Assembly: GCF_964199965.1 (NCBI RefSeq)
Contig: NZ_CAXMZT010000006.1
Span: 124,001 to 188,000 of the forward strand
Direction of reading: 5' to 3'
Length of the DNA: 64,000 nt
From: JAFIFT01 sp020051095
Lineage (GTDB): Bacteria > Pseudomonadota > Gammaproteobacteria > Legionellales > Legionellaceae
Position 1 is the stretch's first letter. Every line of letters starts with the position of its first letter. Positions 46,034 to 53,965 of the stretch are shown here, piece by piece. A model generated the notes under the pieces. It saw only the letters and a list, made by a program, of their open reading frames with translations, did not search any database and was not told the DNA's origin. The translations under genes were made by a program, and so were the position numbers.

Positions 46034-46892
46034 TGCTTTTCCTGAACGTCATTAATTTTGCTAATAATTCGGCGATGGTTTTTTTAAGTTGGTCGCGCGC
46101 GACCACCATATCGATATGGCCGTGCTCTAATAAAAATTCTGCCCGTTGAAATCCCTCTGGAAGCGTTTGCCGAACGGTTTGCTCAATCACCCTTGGACCA
46201 GCAAAACCAATTAACGCGTTTGGTTCAGCGATAATGATATCCCCAAGGCTTGCAAAACTGGCGGACACGCCTCCCATGGTTGGATCAGTTAAAACAACGA
46301 TAAATGGTAATTGATGTTGTGAAAGCTTCGATAATGCGGCAGAAGTACGCGCCATTTGCATCAAAGAAAACAATCCTTCTTGCATCCTTGCACCGCCACT
46401 TGCCGTGAAGGTCAAGAATGGTTTTTGTTCATCGATTGCCATATGAACACCCCGAACAAATTTTTCACCAACAATGCTTCCCATTGAACCGCCCATAAAA
46501 GAGAATTCAAAGCAGCTAACAATCGCTGGGATTTTTTCAATTTGTCCCTTCGCTAAAATTAAGGCTTCTTTTTCACCGGTTGCTTTTTGGGCCTGCAAAA
46601 TCCTATCCTTGTATTTCTTAGAATCTTTGAATTTCAATCGGTCAACGGGTTCAAGATTAGGAAATAATTCGTCCATTGTTTGTGGATCGAATATTTGCTT
46701 GAGTCGCTCCCTTGCTGATAAACGATGGTGATATCCGCAATGGGGGCAGACAGATAAGTTCTTTATGAGTTCACTATGATATAAAACCGATGCACATCCC
46801 TTGCACTTAACCCATAGCCCTTCGGGAACACCTTTTTTATCGCGTGTTTCGGTACGAATTTTTGAAGGAAATAAATTTTTAAGCCAACTCAT
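46026..46892 (-). CDS. accD: Acetyl-CoA carboxylase carboxyltransferase subunit beta
   Basis: AccD is the beta subunit of the carboxyltransferase that makes malonyl-CoA for fatty acids. The 288-residue protein has the N-terminal zinc ribbon (C30, C33, C49, C52). The crotonase-like core carries TASGGARMQEGLFSLMQMA, DPTMGGVSASFA and the GFAGPRVIEQTVRQTLPEGFQ motif. It is the first gene of the folC-dedD-cvpA-uspA operon, an order shared with E. coli. Confidence 0.96.
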   Translation of the reverse strand: MSWLKNLFPSKIRTETRDKKGVPEGLWVKCKGCASVLYHSELIKNLSVCPHCGYHHRLSARERLKQIFDPQTMDELFPNLEPVDRLKFKDSKKYKDRILQAQKATGEKEALILAKGQIEKIPAIVSCFEFSFMGGSMGSIVGEKFVRGVHMAIDEQKPFLTFTASGGARMQEGLFSLMQMARTSAALSKLSQHQLPFIVVLTDPTMGGVSASFASLGDIIIAEPNALIGFAGPRVIEQTVRQTLPEGFQRAEFLLEHGHIDMVVARDQLKKTIAELLAKLMTFRKSNV

Positions 46893-46978
46893 GCTTATAT
46901 CCGTGACAATTAAAAGATTCTATTATAATCTGATTTATAATACATAATCGATAAAAAAATCATTTGTGGGCGCCATTT

Positions 46979-47683
46979 GTGATTAAACAACGACTAATCT
47001 ACCGATTTATACTAAAAAATCGCATGCGGATATTCTTCGTCATCAGTTGTGCGCTGCTTATTCTATTTCCAATTTCCCAACATCAAGACATTTTACCCAC
47101 GTCGGGTGTTGAATTATTTTCAAACGCACTTTTATTATTTGGTATCTACCTGGTGAGCCCCAACAAACACCTGTTTGCCGTTTCTGTTCTCACCAGTGCG
47201 CTAGCAATTGTCCTCATCTGGTCAAGTAAGTTTTATTTCAGCAAACACCAGCTTCTTTTTGGGCTTTTTTTGGAAGGCATATTATTTATGATTGCCATCT
47301 ATTCCATCATATTGCATGTCTTGACCATGCGAAAAATTAATGAAGACAAAATTTTTGGCGCAATTAGCGCCTACCTCTTATTATGTATTTTTTGGGCATT
47401 AATTTACACCATGACTGAAATCTATGACCCCTATTCGTTCTCGTTTTCCACAGGCTTCACCACCGCTTATACGTCCATGGCAGTTCATCGATTCTATTTT
47501 ACCCAGTTTCTATATTTTAGCTTCATCACCTTTAGTACCCTAGGATATGGGGATATTCTTCCTTTAACTGCCCCAGCAAGAATCGCAGCCTCCCTTCAAG
47601 CCGTTGCAGGGCAACTTTATGTCGCCATATTAATTGCTCGCTTGGTTGGCCTACAAATAATCCAATCTCAAAAAGATCATTAA
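46979..47683 (+). CDS. Potassium-channel-like membrane protein (Ion_trans_2 pore)
   Basis: This inner-membrane protein of about 234 residues has five or six hydrophobic segments and, near the C-terminus, a pore loop and selectivity filter FITFSTLGYGD followed by a last helix. TLGYGD is a K+ channel filter sequence. No RCK/TrkA-N regulatory domain is present, so it is a bare channel or a regulator of unknown gating. I use the GTG at 46979; a TTG five codons upstream and an ATG downstream are alternatives because no ribosome site decides. It diverges from accD and lies upstream of flaA. Confidence 0.75.
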   Translation: MIKQRLIYRFILKNRMRIFFVISCALLILFPISQHQDILPTSGVELFSNALLLFGIYLVSPNKHLFAVSVLTSALAIVLIWSSKFYFSKHQLLFGLFLEGILFMIAIYSIILHVLTMRKINEDKIFGAISAYLLLCIFWALIYTMTEIYDPYSFSFSTGFTTAYTSMAVHRFYFTQFLYFSFITFSTLGYGDILPLTAPARIAASLQAVAGQLYVAILIARLVGLQIIQSQKDH

Positions 47684-47730
47684 AATTCAAAAACAAAGAA
47701 TAATCCATCTTTTAAAATCTGAAATGAAAC

Positions 47731-47757
47731 TAAAGTTTTAAATTCTCCGTCCGATAA
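47731..47757 (+). promoter_or_regulatory. Sigma-28 (FliA) promoter of flaA
   Basis: TAAA (47731-47734) is followed by 15 bases and TCCGATAA (47750-47757), one mismatch from the FliA consensus TAAA-N15-GCCGATAA. It lies about 90 bases upstream of the flagellin ATG, leaving a leader of about 80 bases. The motif is seen directly. Confidence 0.85.
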
Positions 47758-47847
47758 CTGATGTGAGTACGGTGAAATACCACTGTATTAAAACTAATAA
47801 TATCAAGTATCCCTTACCAGGGATTCAGGTATGAGGAGAACATTACT

Positions 47848-49275
47848 ATGGCTCAAACGATTAACACAAACGTAATGTCTTTGAATTCACAGCGCAATTT
47901 GAATATGACTCAAAAAGCACTGTCGCAATCGATTCAAAGACTATCATCGGGTTTACGCATTAATTCAGCGAAAGATGACGCAGCAGGTCTTGCTATTTCT
48001 GAGCGTATGTCTGCTCAAATTAGAGGGATGTCTGTTGCAATTCGTAACGCAAATGATGGTATTTCTTTAGCTCAAACCGCTGAAGGTGCGATGCAAGAAA
48101 CGACCAACATTTTGCAACGTATGCGTGAACTATCCTTACAATCAGCAAACTCAACCAACAGCTCAAGTGACCGCCAAGCGCTTCAAGAAGAAGTCACTCA
48201 GCTACAAGATGAGTTGAATCGTATATCTCAAAACACCGAGTTTAACGGTCAACGTATTTTGGACGGTTCGTTTTCAAATGCAAGCTTCCAAGTCGGTGCG
48301 AACTCTAACCAAACCATTCAGTTTACGATTGGTAGTGTTAAAGCCTCATCCATTGGCGGTATTGCCGATACAACCGGTAGTGAAGTGAGTGCTGCCGCTG
48401 CAACGGATATTACCATTGCCATTGGTGGCGGTGCAACGACTTCTATTACCACATCAGCCAGTTTTACAGGAAGCGCTAATGGTCAAGATTCTACTTCGGC
48501 CTATGCAAAAGCGGCTGCCTTAAATGATGCTAATATTTCTGGTTTCAGCGCAACGGCATCAACATCTGGTACGCAAACAGTCGGCACAATTGGTGGTGCT
48601 ACGTCAACAGATACCTATACACTAACTATCAATGGTGTTTCAGTGTACACAGGTCTTGATGTGAGTACTGCTTTAACAACGACTGCATTAAGAGATGCGA
48701 TTAACACCGTTTCTAACCAAACGGGTGTCATTGCCAGTGAAAGTGCCGGCGATATTACGTTGACAGCTGCGGATGGTAGAAATATCACCGTTGCCGAAAG
48801 TGGTAGTGGTTTCGTTGCAGGTACGGACGGCTTATCGGTTACCGGCGGGGATTTCGACGGTGTGCTCCGTGGAACGATTAACCTCAGTGCCAATGATACC
48901 ATTGCCATTGGTGGTACAGTCGCGACTATCGGTCATGGTACGTCAATTGCTAAAGATACCAACGGTATTGATGATATCGATATCAGTTCAGCAAGTGGCG
49001 CACAAACGGCGATTAAGCGAATTGATGCGGCATTAAACTCGGTGAACTCTACTCGAGCGCAAATGGGTGCGTTGCAAAACCGCTTTGAGTCTACGATATC
49101 TAACCTTGCCAACGTATCTGAGAACTTATCAGCAGCACGTGGACGTATTCAAGACGCTGACTTTGCGGCAGAGACTGCCAACTTGACAAGAGCTCAGATT
49201 CTACAGCAAGCAGGTATTGCGATGTTAGCGCAAGCAAACGCATCGCCTCAAACTGTACTATCATTATTAGGGTAA
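47848..49275 (+). CDS. flaA: Flagellin
   Basis: This flagellar filament subunit has 475 residues, the length I recall for Legionella pneumophila FlaA. The conserved N-terminal D0/D1 (MAQTINTNVMSLNSQRNL, RLSSGLRINSAKDDAAGLA) contains the TLR5-site segment LQRMRELSLQSAN. The variable D2/D3 centre is rich in Gly, Ala and Thr. The conserved C-terminal D1/D0 ends NASPQTVLSLLG. A FliA promoter precedes it and a hairpin follows. GAGGAG supports the ATG. The genes after it, flaG-fliD-fliS, match the Legionella order. Confidence 0.97.
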   Translation: MAQTINTNVMSLNSQRNLNMTQKALSQSIQRLSSGLRINSAKDDAAGLAISERMSAQIRGMSVAIRNANDGISLAQTAEGAMQETTNILQRMRELSLQSANSTNSSSDRQALQEEVTQLQDELNRISQNTEFNGQRILDGSFSNASFQVGANSNQTIQFTIGSVKASSIGGIADTTGSEVSAAAATDITIAIGGGATTSITTSASFTGSANGQDSTSAYAKAAALNDANISGFSATASTSGTQTVGTIGGATSTDTYTLTINGVSVYTGLDVSTALTTTALRDAINTVSNQTGVIASESAGDITLTAADGRNITVAESGSGFVAGTDGLSVTGGDFDGVLRGTINLSANDTIAIGGTVATIGHGTSIAKDTNGIDDIDISSASGAQTAIKRIDAALNSVNSTRAQMGALQNRFESTISNLANVSENLSAARGRIQDADFAAETANLTRAQILQQAGIAMLAQANASPQTVLSLLG

Positions 49276-49304
49276 GGTATAAACATATTACCTTAATTAC
49301 TAAC

Positions 49305-49328
49305 GCCTTGCGGCTTATGCCGCAAGGC
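49305..49328 (+). terminator. Hairpin after flagellin gene
   Basis: GCCTTGCGGC and GCCGCAAGGC form a perfect 10-base stem with a TTAT loop, followed by AATTTGTCC. Lying between flaA and flaG it probably ends most flagellin transcripts, letting filament protein be made in excess over cap and chaperone. Confidence 0.65.
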
Positions 49329-49362
49329 AATTTGTCCTCTGACGGGACATGAGGAGATTGAG

Positions 49363-49641
49363 ATGGATGTTTCATTTGATCGTTCAATCAATTCAGTAAG
49401 CAGTCCTGAAAGTCAGCGGGTTGAAAAACAACAACAAACAAAACCGGTTGTACAATCAGTCACAAGCTTAACTGATAGAGATATTCAGCAAGCAATTGAC
49501 AAAGCCACAGGTCTCTTGCAGACCATTGTCACGGAAAAATTATCCGATGAAATTATTCGCAAAATGCCACCGGATGAATATTTGAATATGTTATCATTAC
49601 TCGATAATATAATAAGTGGTTCAGTGGATGAGAGTGTTTAA
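49363..49641 (+). CDS. flaG: FlaG-like flagellar protein
   Basis: This small protein of 92 residues lies between flagellin and fliD. The N-terminal 35 residues are polar and Gln/Ser-rich. The C-terminal half, with QQAIDKATGLLQTIV and TEKLSDEIIRKMPPDEYLNMLSLLDNII, follows the FlaG pattern (IRxxPPEE-like). FlaG limits filament length in other species. It has no signal peptide. Assignment relies on position and the C-terminal motif. Confidence 0.8.
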   Translation: MDVSFDRSINSVSSPESQRVEKQQQTKPVVQSVTSLTDRDIQQAIDKATGLLQTIVTEKLSDEIIRKMPPDEYLNMLSLLDNIISGSVDESV

Positions 49642-49662
49642 TTAACGCTTAAGGATAGAAGA

Positions 49663-51342
49663 ATGAACGGGATTAGTTCACCAGGTGTCGGCTCGGGGTT
49701 ACCAATTCAGGATTTAGTCACACAGCTTGTGACTGCTGAAACACAAGCGCAAGTGAATCGAATCACACGCTTAAATGCCCGCTATAATACCGAACTATCC
49801 ATCCTAGGAAAAATAAAAAGCGGTCTTGCAGGCCTTCAATCAAAAATGGCCTCACTGTCTGATTTAAATCAATTCTATGGATTTAGCACATCATCATCCG
49901 ATTCTTCTTATGTGACCGCATCGAGCAATATCAATGCTGTTGCTGGAAGCTACCAAGTTGAAGTTCAACAATTAGCTGCCAAGCAGTCGTTAGCCAGCCA
50001 ATCGATTGCTGACCCATCAGCAACACTCGGCTCAGGTACCCTCACTATTGATTTCGGAACCTACGATGCCGGCAAAACAACCTTCACACCCAATGCGGAT
50101 GAAGATTCTGTCATTATCAATATTGCACCCGGCTCGGATGATTTGTTTAGCATACGCGATGCCATCAATGACAGTAATTCGGGTGTCACAGCAAGTATCG
50201 TCAGCGATAGTCAAGGAGCGCGCTTAACGATTACGAGCAAAGCATCCGGAGAAGATTTATCCATGCGCATTACCGTATCGGATAACGATGGCAATAATAC
50301 CGATAATGCAGGCCTTTCTCAGCTAGCCTATGACCCGGTCAATACAGTTCAAAACATGAGTGAATCCGTTACTGCAGCAAATAGCAAGGTGCGAATCAAT
50401 GGGTTATTGCTAGAACAAAGCAGCAACACCCTATCCGATGCAATTGAAGGAATTACTTTTACTCTAAAAAAAGCTGAAATCGGAAAAATAGTGGATATTA
50501 CGGTCTCTCATGATACCAATAAATTGAAAAATGCAGTGGGAGAATTTGTCAACAAATACAATGAAACCATATCCCTACTCCATGAATACACCGGCTATAA
50601 TGCAGAGACAAAAGAAGGCGGTTATTTCCAAAGTGATACCAGCTTACGCACGTTGAAATCGGCCCTATCCAATCTGATTGGTCAAACAATTGATACAGGT
50701 GGTCCGTTACAAACGTTGGCTGATATTGGCATTAAAACGAAAGCAAACGGTCTCTTAGAATTAAACGATAGCCAATTTACCAAACAACTGGAAGATAACT
50801 ACGAGTATATCGGCGCATTATTTTCCCGCACGGCAACCACGACTGACAATGGTCTTCGTGTCAATACCATTGGCAAAGACGTCAAAGCAGGCACCTACAA
50901 TATTACGATTGACACCTACACACCCGGTAGCGAATTAACAGGTACCATTGGTGGCGTTTATGCCAATTCCACCGATGGCAAAGTGTTAAACGGAACTGGC
51001 GACTTTAAGGGATTGTCCATTGAGGTACTAAGTGGCAGTACGGGTTCTCGCGGACAAATCACCGTAAGGGATGGGATTGCTATTCAATTTGACCAGTTAA
51101 TAGAAAGCTATCTTAGCAAAGACGGAACGCTGACCCAGAAAACGGACGCCATTACCAAACGTCAGGAAAAACTGACTGTTGACCAAACGAACTTAGATGC
51201 CCGCGCTCAAAAACTCCAGCAACGTTACCTGGATCAGTTCATTGCGTTGGATACCCTCATTTCTCAATTACAATCAACCAGTAGCTTTCTCACCCAACAA
51301 TTAGGCAACCTGCCTCAATTTAATTCGGGAGGTAATAACTAA
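49663..51342 (+). CDS. fliD: Flagellar hook-associated protein 2 (filament cap)
   Basis: FliD forms the pentameric cap under which flagellin folds and assembles. The 559-residue protein has the N-terminal segment SPGVGSGLPIQDLVTQLVTAE, the FliD_N coiled region, a middle IN-like motif and a C-terminal coiled coil ending QSTSSFLTQQLGNL. AAGGA stands before the ATG. Its stop overlaps the fliS ATG by one base (TAATG). Confidence 0.94.
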   Translation: MNGISSPGVGSGLPIQDLVTQLVTAETQAQVNRITRLNARYNTELSILGKIKSGLAGLQSKMASLSDLNQFYGFSTSSSDSSYVTASSNINAVAGSYQVEVQQLAAKQSLASQSIADPSATLGSGTLTIDFGTYDAGKTTFTPNADEDSVIINIAPGSDDLFSIRDAINDSNSGVTASIVSDSQGARLTITSKASGEDLSMRITVSDNDGNNTDNAGLSQLAYDPVNTVQNMSESVTAANSKVRINGLLLEQSSNTLSDAIEGITFTLKKAEIGKIVDITVSHDTNKLKNAVGEFVNKYNETISLLHEYTGYNAETKEGGYFQSDTSLRTLKSALSNLIGQTIDTGGPLQTLADIGIKTKANGLLELNDSQFTKQLEDNYEYIGALFSRTATTTDNGLRVNTIGKDVKAGTYNITIDTYTPGSELTGTIGGVYANSTDGKVLNGTGDFKGLSIEVLSGSTGSRGQITVRDGIAIQFDQLIESYLSKDGTLTQKTDAITKRQEKLTVDQTNLDARAQKLQQRYLDQFIALDTLISQLQSTSSFLTQQLGNLPQFNSGGNN

Positions 51343-51749
51343 TGAAAAATCATTACGAGCAAGCCCTCAATCAATATAAAAATATTGATTTGCAAGCCCG
51401 AATTGAGGAAGCAACGCCTTATGAATTGATATTATTGCTTCTTCAAGGTGCACGATCGCATATCTCTTCTGCTATCAACCATATTGAGCACAAGCAATTG
51501 AGCCAAAAGGGAGAGCGAATTGGTAAGGCAATTAGCATCTTAGATGAACTAAGACACGCCTTGAACCATGACGTTGATCCTCAAATGACGGGTAATTTAG
51601 ACCAGTTATATGACTACATTCAACGAATCTTACTTAAAGCAAACTTGGATAATAGTACTGACCTTCTCCGTGAAGCAGCAGCTCTTTTGGGCCAAGTGCA
51701 TACTGCCTGGCTTGGCGTTAATGAAAAGGCGTCGGGCACAACCGGTTAA
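51342..51749 (+). CDS. fliS: Flagellin export chaperone FliS
   Basis: FliS binds the C-terminus of flagellin and prevents premature polymerisation. The 135-residue helical protein starts with ALNQYKNIDLQARIEEATPYELILLLLQGA, a strong FliS signature, and continues with KGERIGKAISILDELRHALN. It overlaps fliD and is last in the flaG-fliD-fliS unit. The chagasin-like gene converges 6 bases beyond its stop. Confidence 0.93.
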   Translation: MKNHYEQALNQYKNIDLQARIEEATPYELILLLLQGARSHISSAINHIEHKQLSQKGERIGKAISILDELRHALNHDVDPQMTGNLDQLYDYIQRILLKANLDNSTDLLREAAALLGQVHTAWLGVNEKASGTTG

Positions 51750-51755
51750 GTGAGC

Positions 51756-52139
51756 TTATTGCTTACAGGGCTTATCAACGAAGTTAACAATCACTACCGT
51801 GTTATTATAAGATTGCTTATTCCAGGCTTGCCCATATGCGAGCAAAAATACCGCATCTTTACCACTATCATCTTTTTCAATTTTCTTAAAATTAAAAGTC
51901 ATCATGCCCCCTGCCCCTATCCGCTTAGTTTTAGGTGCCACAAATGTTGCCTTTTCCTTTTGAAATCGTGTTTGGTTATAATCGACCACTTGCCAACTAT
52001 ACCCTGTTGTTGGATTAGCAGGTAACTGAAATGAAATCGATGAGCACTGCTTACTTTGTTCAATCGTTTGAAGAGGGTTTGCCATTGCCGTGGAAGCCAT
52101 AAAACCACAACTAATCAATGTCAAAATATGCTTTTTCAT
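51756..52139 (-). CDS. Chagasin-like (inhibitor I42) cysteine-protease inhibitor, exported
   Basis: This 127-residue protein has a signal peptide (about 1-20, ending AMA). The mature domain has the I42/chagasin inhibitory loops: ANPTTGYSW (loop BC, NPTTGY), GAGGMM (loop DE) and YGQAW (loop FG, where chagasin has RPW). Such proteins block papain-like proteases in the periplasm or outside the cell; in intracellular bacteria they may act on host or own proteases. AAGGTG supports the ATG at 52139. No protease gene is adjacent; the upstream gene is a lipase-like protein. Confidence 0.8.
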   Translation of the reverse strand: MKKHILTLISCGFMASTAMANPLQTIEQSKQCSSISFQLPANPTTGYSWQVVDYNQTRFQKEKATFVAPKTKRIGAGGMMTFNFKKIEKDDSGKDAVFLLAYGQAWNKQSYNNTVVIVNFVDKPCKQ

Positions 52140-52161
52140 GTCATCACCTTTAAAAAAAATG

Positions 52162-53535
52162 TCATTTTGGGCCAAGTGTAACCGTATCATCTTGCTGGTC
52201 ACTCTGATTAAAATCATCTAAACAGGCGCTAACTCGCTCAATCGATTTTTCAGTCAGCTTGCGCACACCATCCATTAACAAAGCGGTACCATTTACAATC
52301 GCTTTGAGTAACAAGTTTACCAAAGAGACCATCTCACACACTAAAGCCGCTAGTAAACAACACGTTGTTAATACGACAGCCTTTGCTAGACGATATAATG
52401 GTATCACCAGATAACGCCATGGCAATAGAAAAAACGTATAGCCAATTGCGCGAAGGCCTGTATACAATATTATATTATTGATGGTTCGCATGCTTTTATC
52501 GTGATCGTGTGGCTCTTTGATGAAGCGTGTATGACTGGAACGGGCAAAGTTGACAAAATGATGGGTTAAGAAATTGGGGCATTCTTTGTCGAGCTCACCG
52601 CGCAATATAATCCAATCAGGCTTCCATGTCCCCATGATTGACACCGGATCGGCCCCTTGTTTAATGACGAACACCGCGGGCTTAGTTACTAAGCTGTCCC
52701 AAAGATCAATCTTCTTAAGCGAACTATTTTCAACCAGTCCCGCTGGATTCAGCGCATAAACATGGCTACATCGATCCCCTAAATTGCAAGCGGTAAGTAA
52801 CGATAGCGCCCCCCCCAGACTGACTCCTGTGACATTTATTTTACGATTAGGAAATTGGTCAAACCATCGTTCAATTTCTGCTTTGCCAGACATATACAGA
52901 TCATGACCAACCGTTTTGAATGGCTTCATATCGGTCATCAATTGTGTCATAAATCCATTGCCACTTGGATAAGTCGTTCCCTGATAAACGAGCCACGGCG
53001 AGGCATCCTTATCATTTCCTTGCGGTGATAACCCATAGGCCCACACCCTATCATCATCATTAAAGACATAAGGAATATTTTTATAACTTGCAGTTAAATC
53101 GATTGGGTTAATTTGACAGGAAACCATTTTCCATTGCTCATTAACTAACTGAGGGATCTCAATAACGCTCTCTTTTTCAGGATAAGAAAAAGGCACATAG
53201 CTTAAAACACTCGCAATTAATATCGATGCTTGTCGCTGTTGCTGTTCATTCAGCGTTTGATGTTGAAGCTGGTAGCCAATATAAGATAGACCTTCTTGCA
53301 GTACTTCAAACATATACTTTCGTTGAATGGCTGTGGCATCATAAAAGGCAAACTTCACGGTATCCAAATTGAGCGCCTGCTGCCAGCCTATCACTTGCTC
53401 AAGCATTAATAAACGGACAAAATTACGAGCATTTGCCCGCACTCTATCATCGCCTGTCAGGTTATCGAGCGATTCGAATCCTTTTTCAACAAAAAAATCG
53501 AGCGTTAGGCCGCCAGCATACACTTCTTTCGCCAT
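52162..53535 (-). CDS. Lipase-like alpha/beta-hydrolase with C-terminal membrane region
   Basis: This 457-residue protein has the nucleophile elbow GVSLGG at 237-242 (Ser239), an Asp at ADPVS (D296) and His candidates at 325-326, 335 or 344. These are consistent with a class-3 lipase-like hydrolase. Residues about 353-420 hold two or three hydrophobic segments. There is no signal peptide. A hydrolase plus late membrane anchor resembles some Legionella and Coxiella secreted effectors that act on host membranes. That is inference; I do not recognise a named family member. It is upstream of the chagasin-like gene on the same strand. Confidence 0.65.
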   Translation of the reverse strand: MAKEVYAGGLTLDFFVEKGFESLDNLTGDDRVRANARNFVRLLMLEQVIGWQQALNLDTVKFAFYDATAIQRKYMFEVLQEGLSYIGYQLQHQTLNEQQQRQASILIASVLSYVPFSYPEKESVIEIPQLVNEQWKMVSCQINPIDLTASYKNIPYVFNDDDRVWAYGLSPQGNDKDASPWLVYQGTTYPSGNGFMTQLMTDMKPFKTVGHDLYMSGKAEIERWFDQFPNRKINVTGVSLGGALSLLTACNLGDRCSHVYALNPAGLVENSSLKKIDLWDSLVTKPAVFVIKQGADPVSIMGTWKPDWIILRGELDKECPNFLTHHFVNFARSSHTRFIKEPHDHDKSMRTINNIILYTGLRAIGYTFFLLPWRYLVIPLYRLAKAVVLTTCCLLAALVCEMVSLVNLLLKAIVNGTALLMDGVRKLTEKSIERVSACLDDFNQSDQQDDTVTLGPK

Positions 53536-53657
53536 ATTAACCTAGTATCATTGTCAGAAACTTCGCTTTAGGCCAATCTCAATTTGCGGTGACATTGGCC
53601 TCCTGAAAGTTAATTGCTTAGATTATATCATGATAGGATGAATTGTTTATGACCATT

Positions 53658-53685
53658 TTGACATTTCAGCGAATTCGCTTATCAT
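53658..53685 (+). promoter_or_regulatory. Sigma-70 promoter ahead of the small-ORF / lnt unit
   Basis: TTGACA (53658-53663) and TATCAT (53680-53685) are spaced by 16 bases: a perfect -35 and a 5/6 -10. The expected start is about 30 bases upstream of the small ORF ATG at 53722. Confidence 0.55.
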
Positions 53686-53721
53686 AATGACTCTTGTCAC
53701 AATCATTTCACAACAATCATC

Positions 53722-53964
53722 ATGACAAAATTACTTCAAACATACAATAGCAATGCATGGATTGTTGAAATGTTCTTCATTATTCTTTGTGCTGCAATCA
53801 TTCATTTCATTGCGTCGAAACTATTGTCTCGCCTACACCGCAAGGCTGAGAAAACTCGAATTATCAATAGTACTCGCAACCATGGTGCACAATGCGCCTT
53901 TCCAACGCAAACCATCCATTTGCAAAATGAGATGGCCTTGAAAGCACTTGAAGAGGCGAATTGA
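53722..53964 (+). CDS. Small one-TM protein upstream of lnt
   Basis: I do not recognise this 80-residue protein. Residues 12-32 form one membrane segment (WIVEMFFIILCAAIIHFIASKLL), followed by a basic, polar tail. No clear Shine-Dalgarno sequence precedes the ATG, but a good sigma-70 promoter does. It ends one base before the lnt ATG, whose ribosome site AGAGG is inside it, so the two are coupled if it is translated. The start vaguely recalls the N-terminus of MscS-type channels; I see no remainder of such a gene. Confidence 0.5.
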   Translation: MTKLLQTYNSNAWIVEMFFIILCAAIIHFIASKLLSRLHRKAEKTRIINSTRNHGAQCAFPTQTIHLQNEMALKALEEAN

Positions 53965-53965
53965 G

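Noticed and set aside
53722..53964. Truncated MscS channel gene
   Set aside because: Only a weak N-terminal resemblance; no frame nearby carries the rest of a channel, so it is reported simply as a small membrane ORF.
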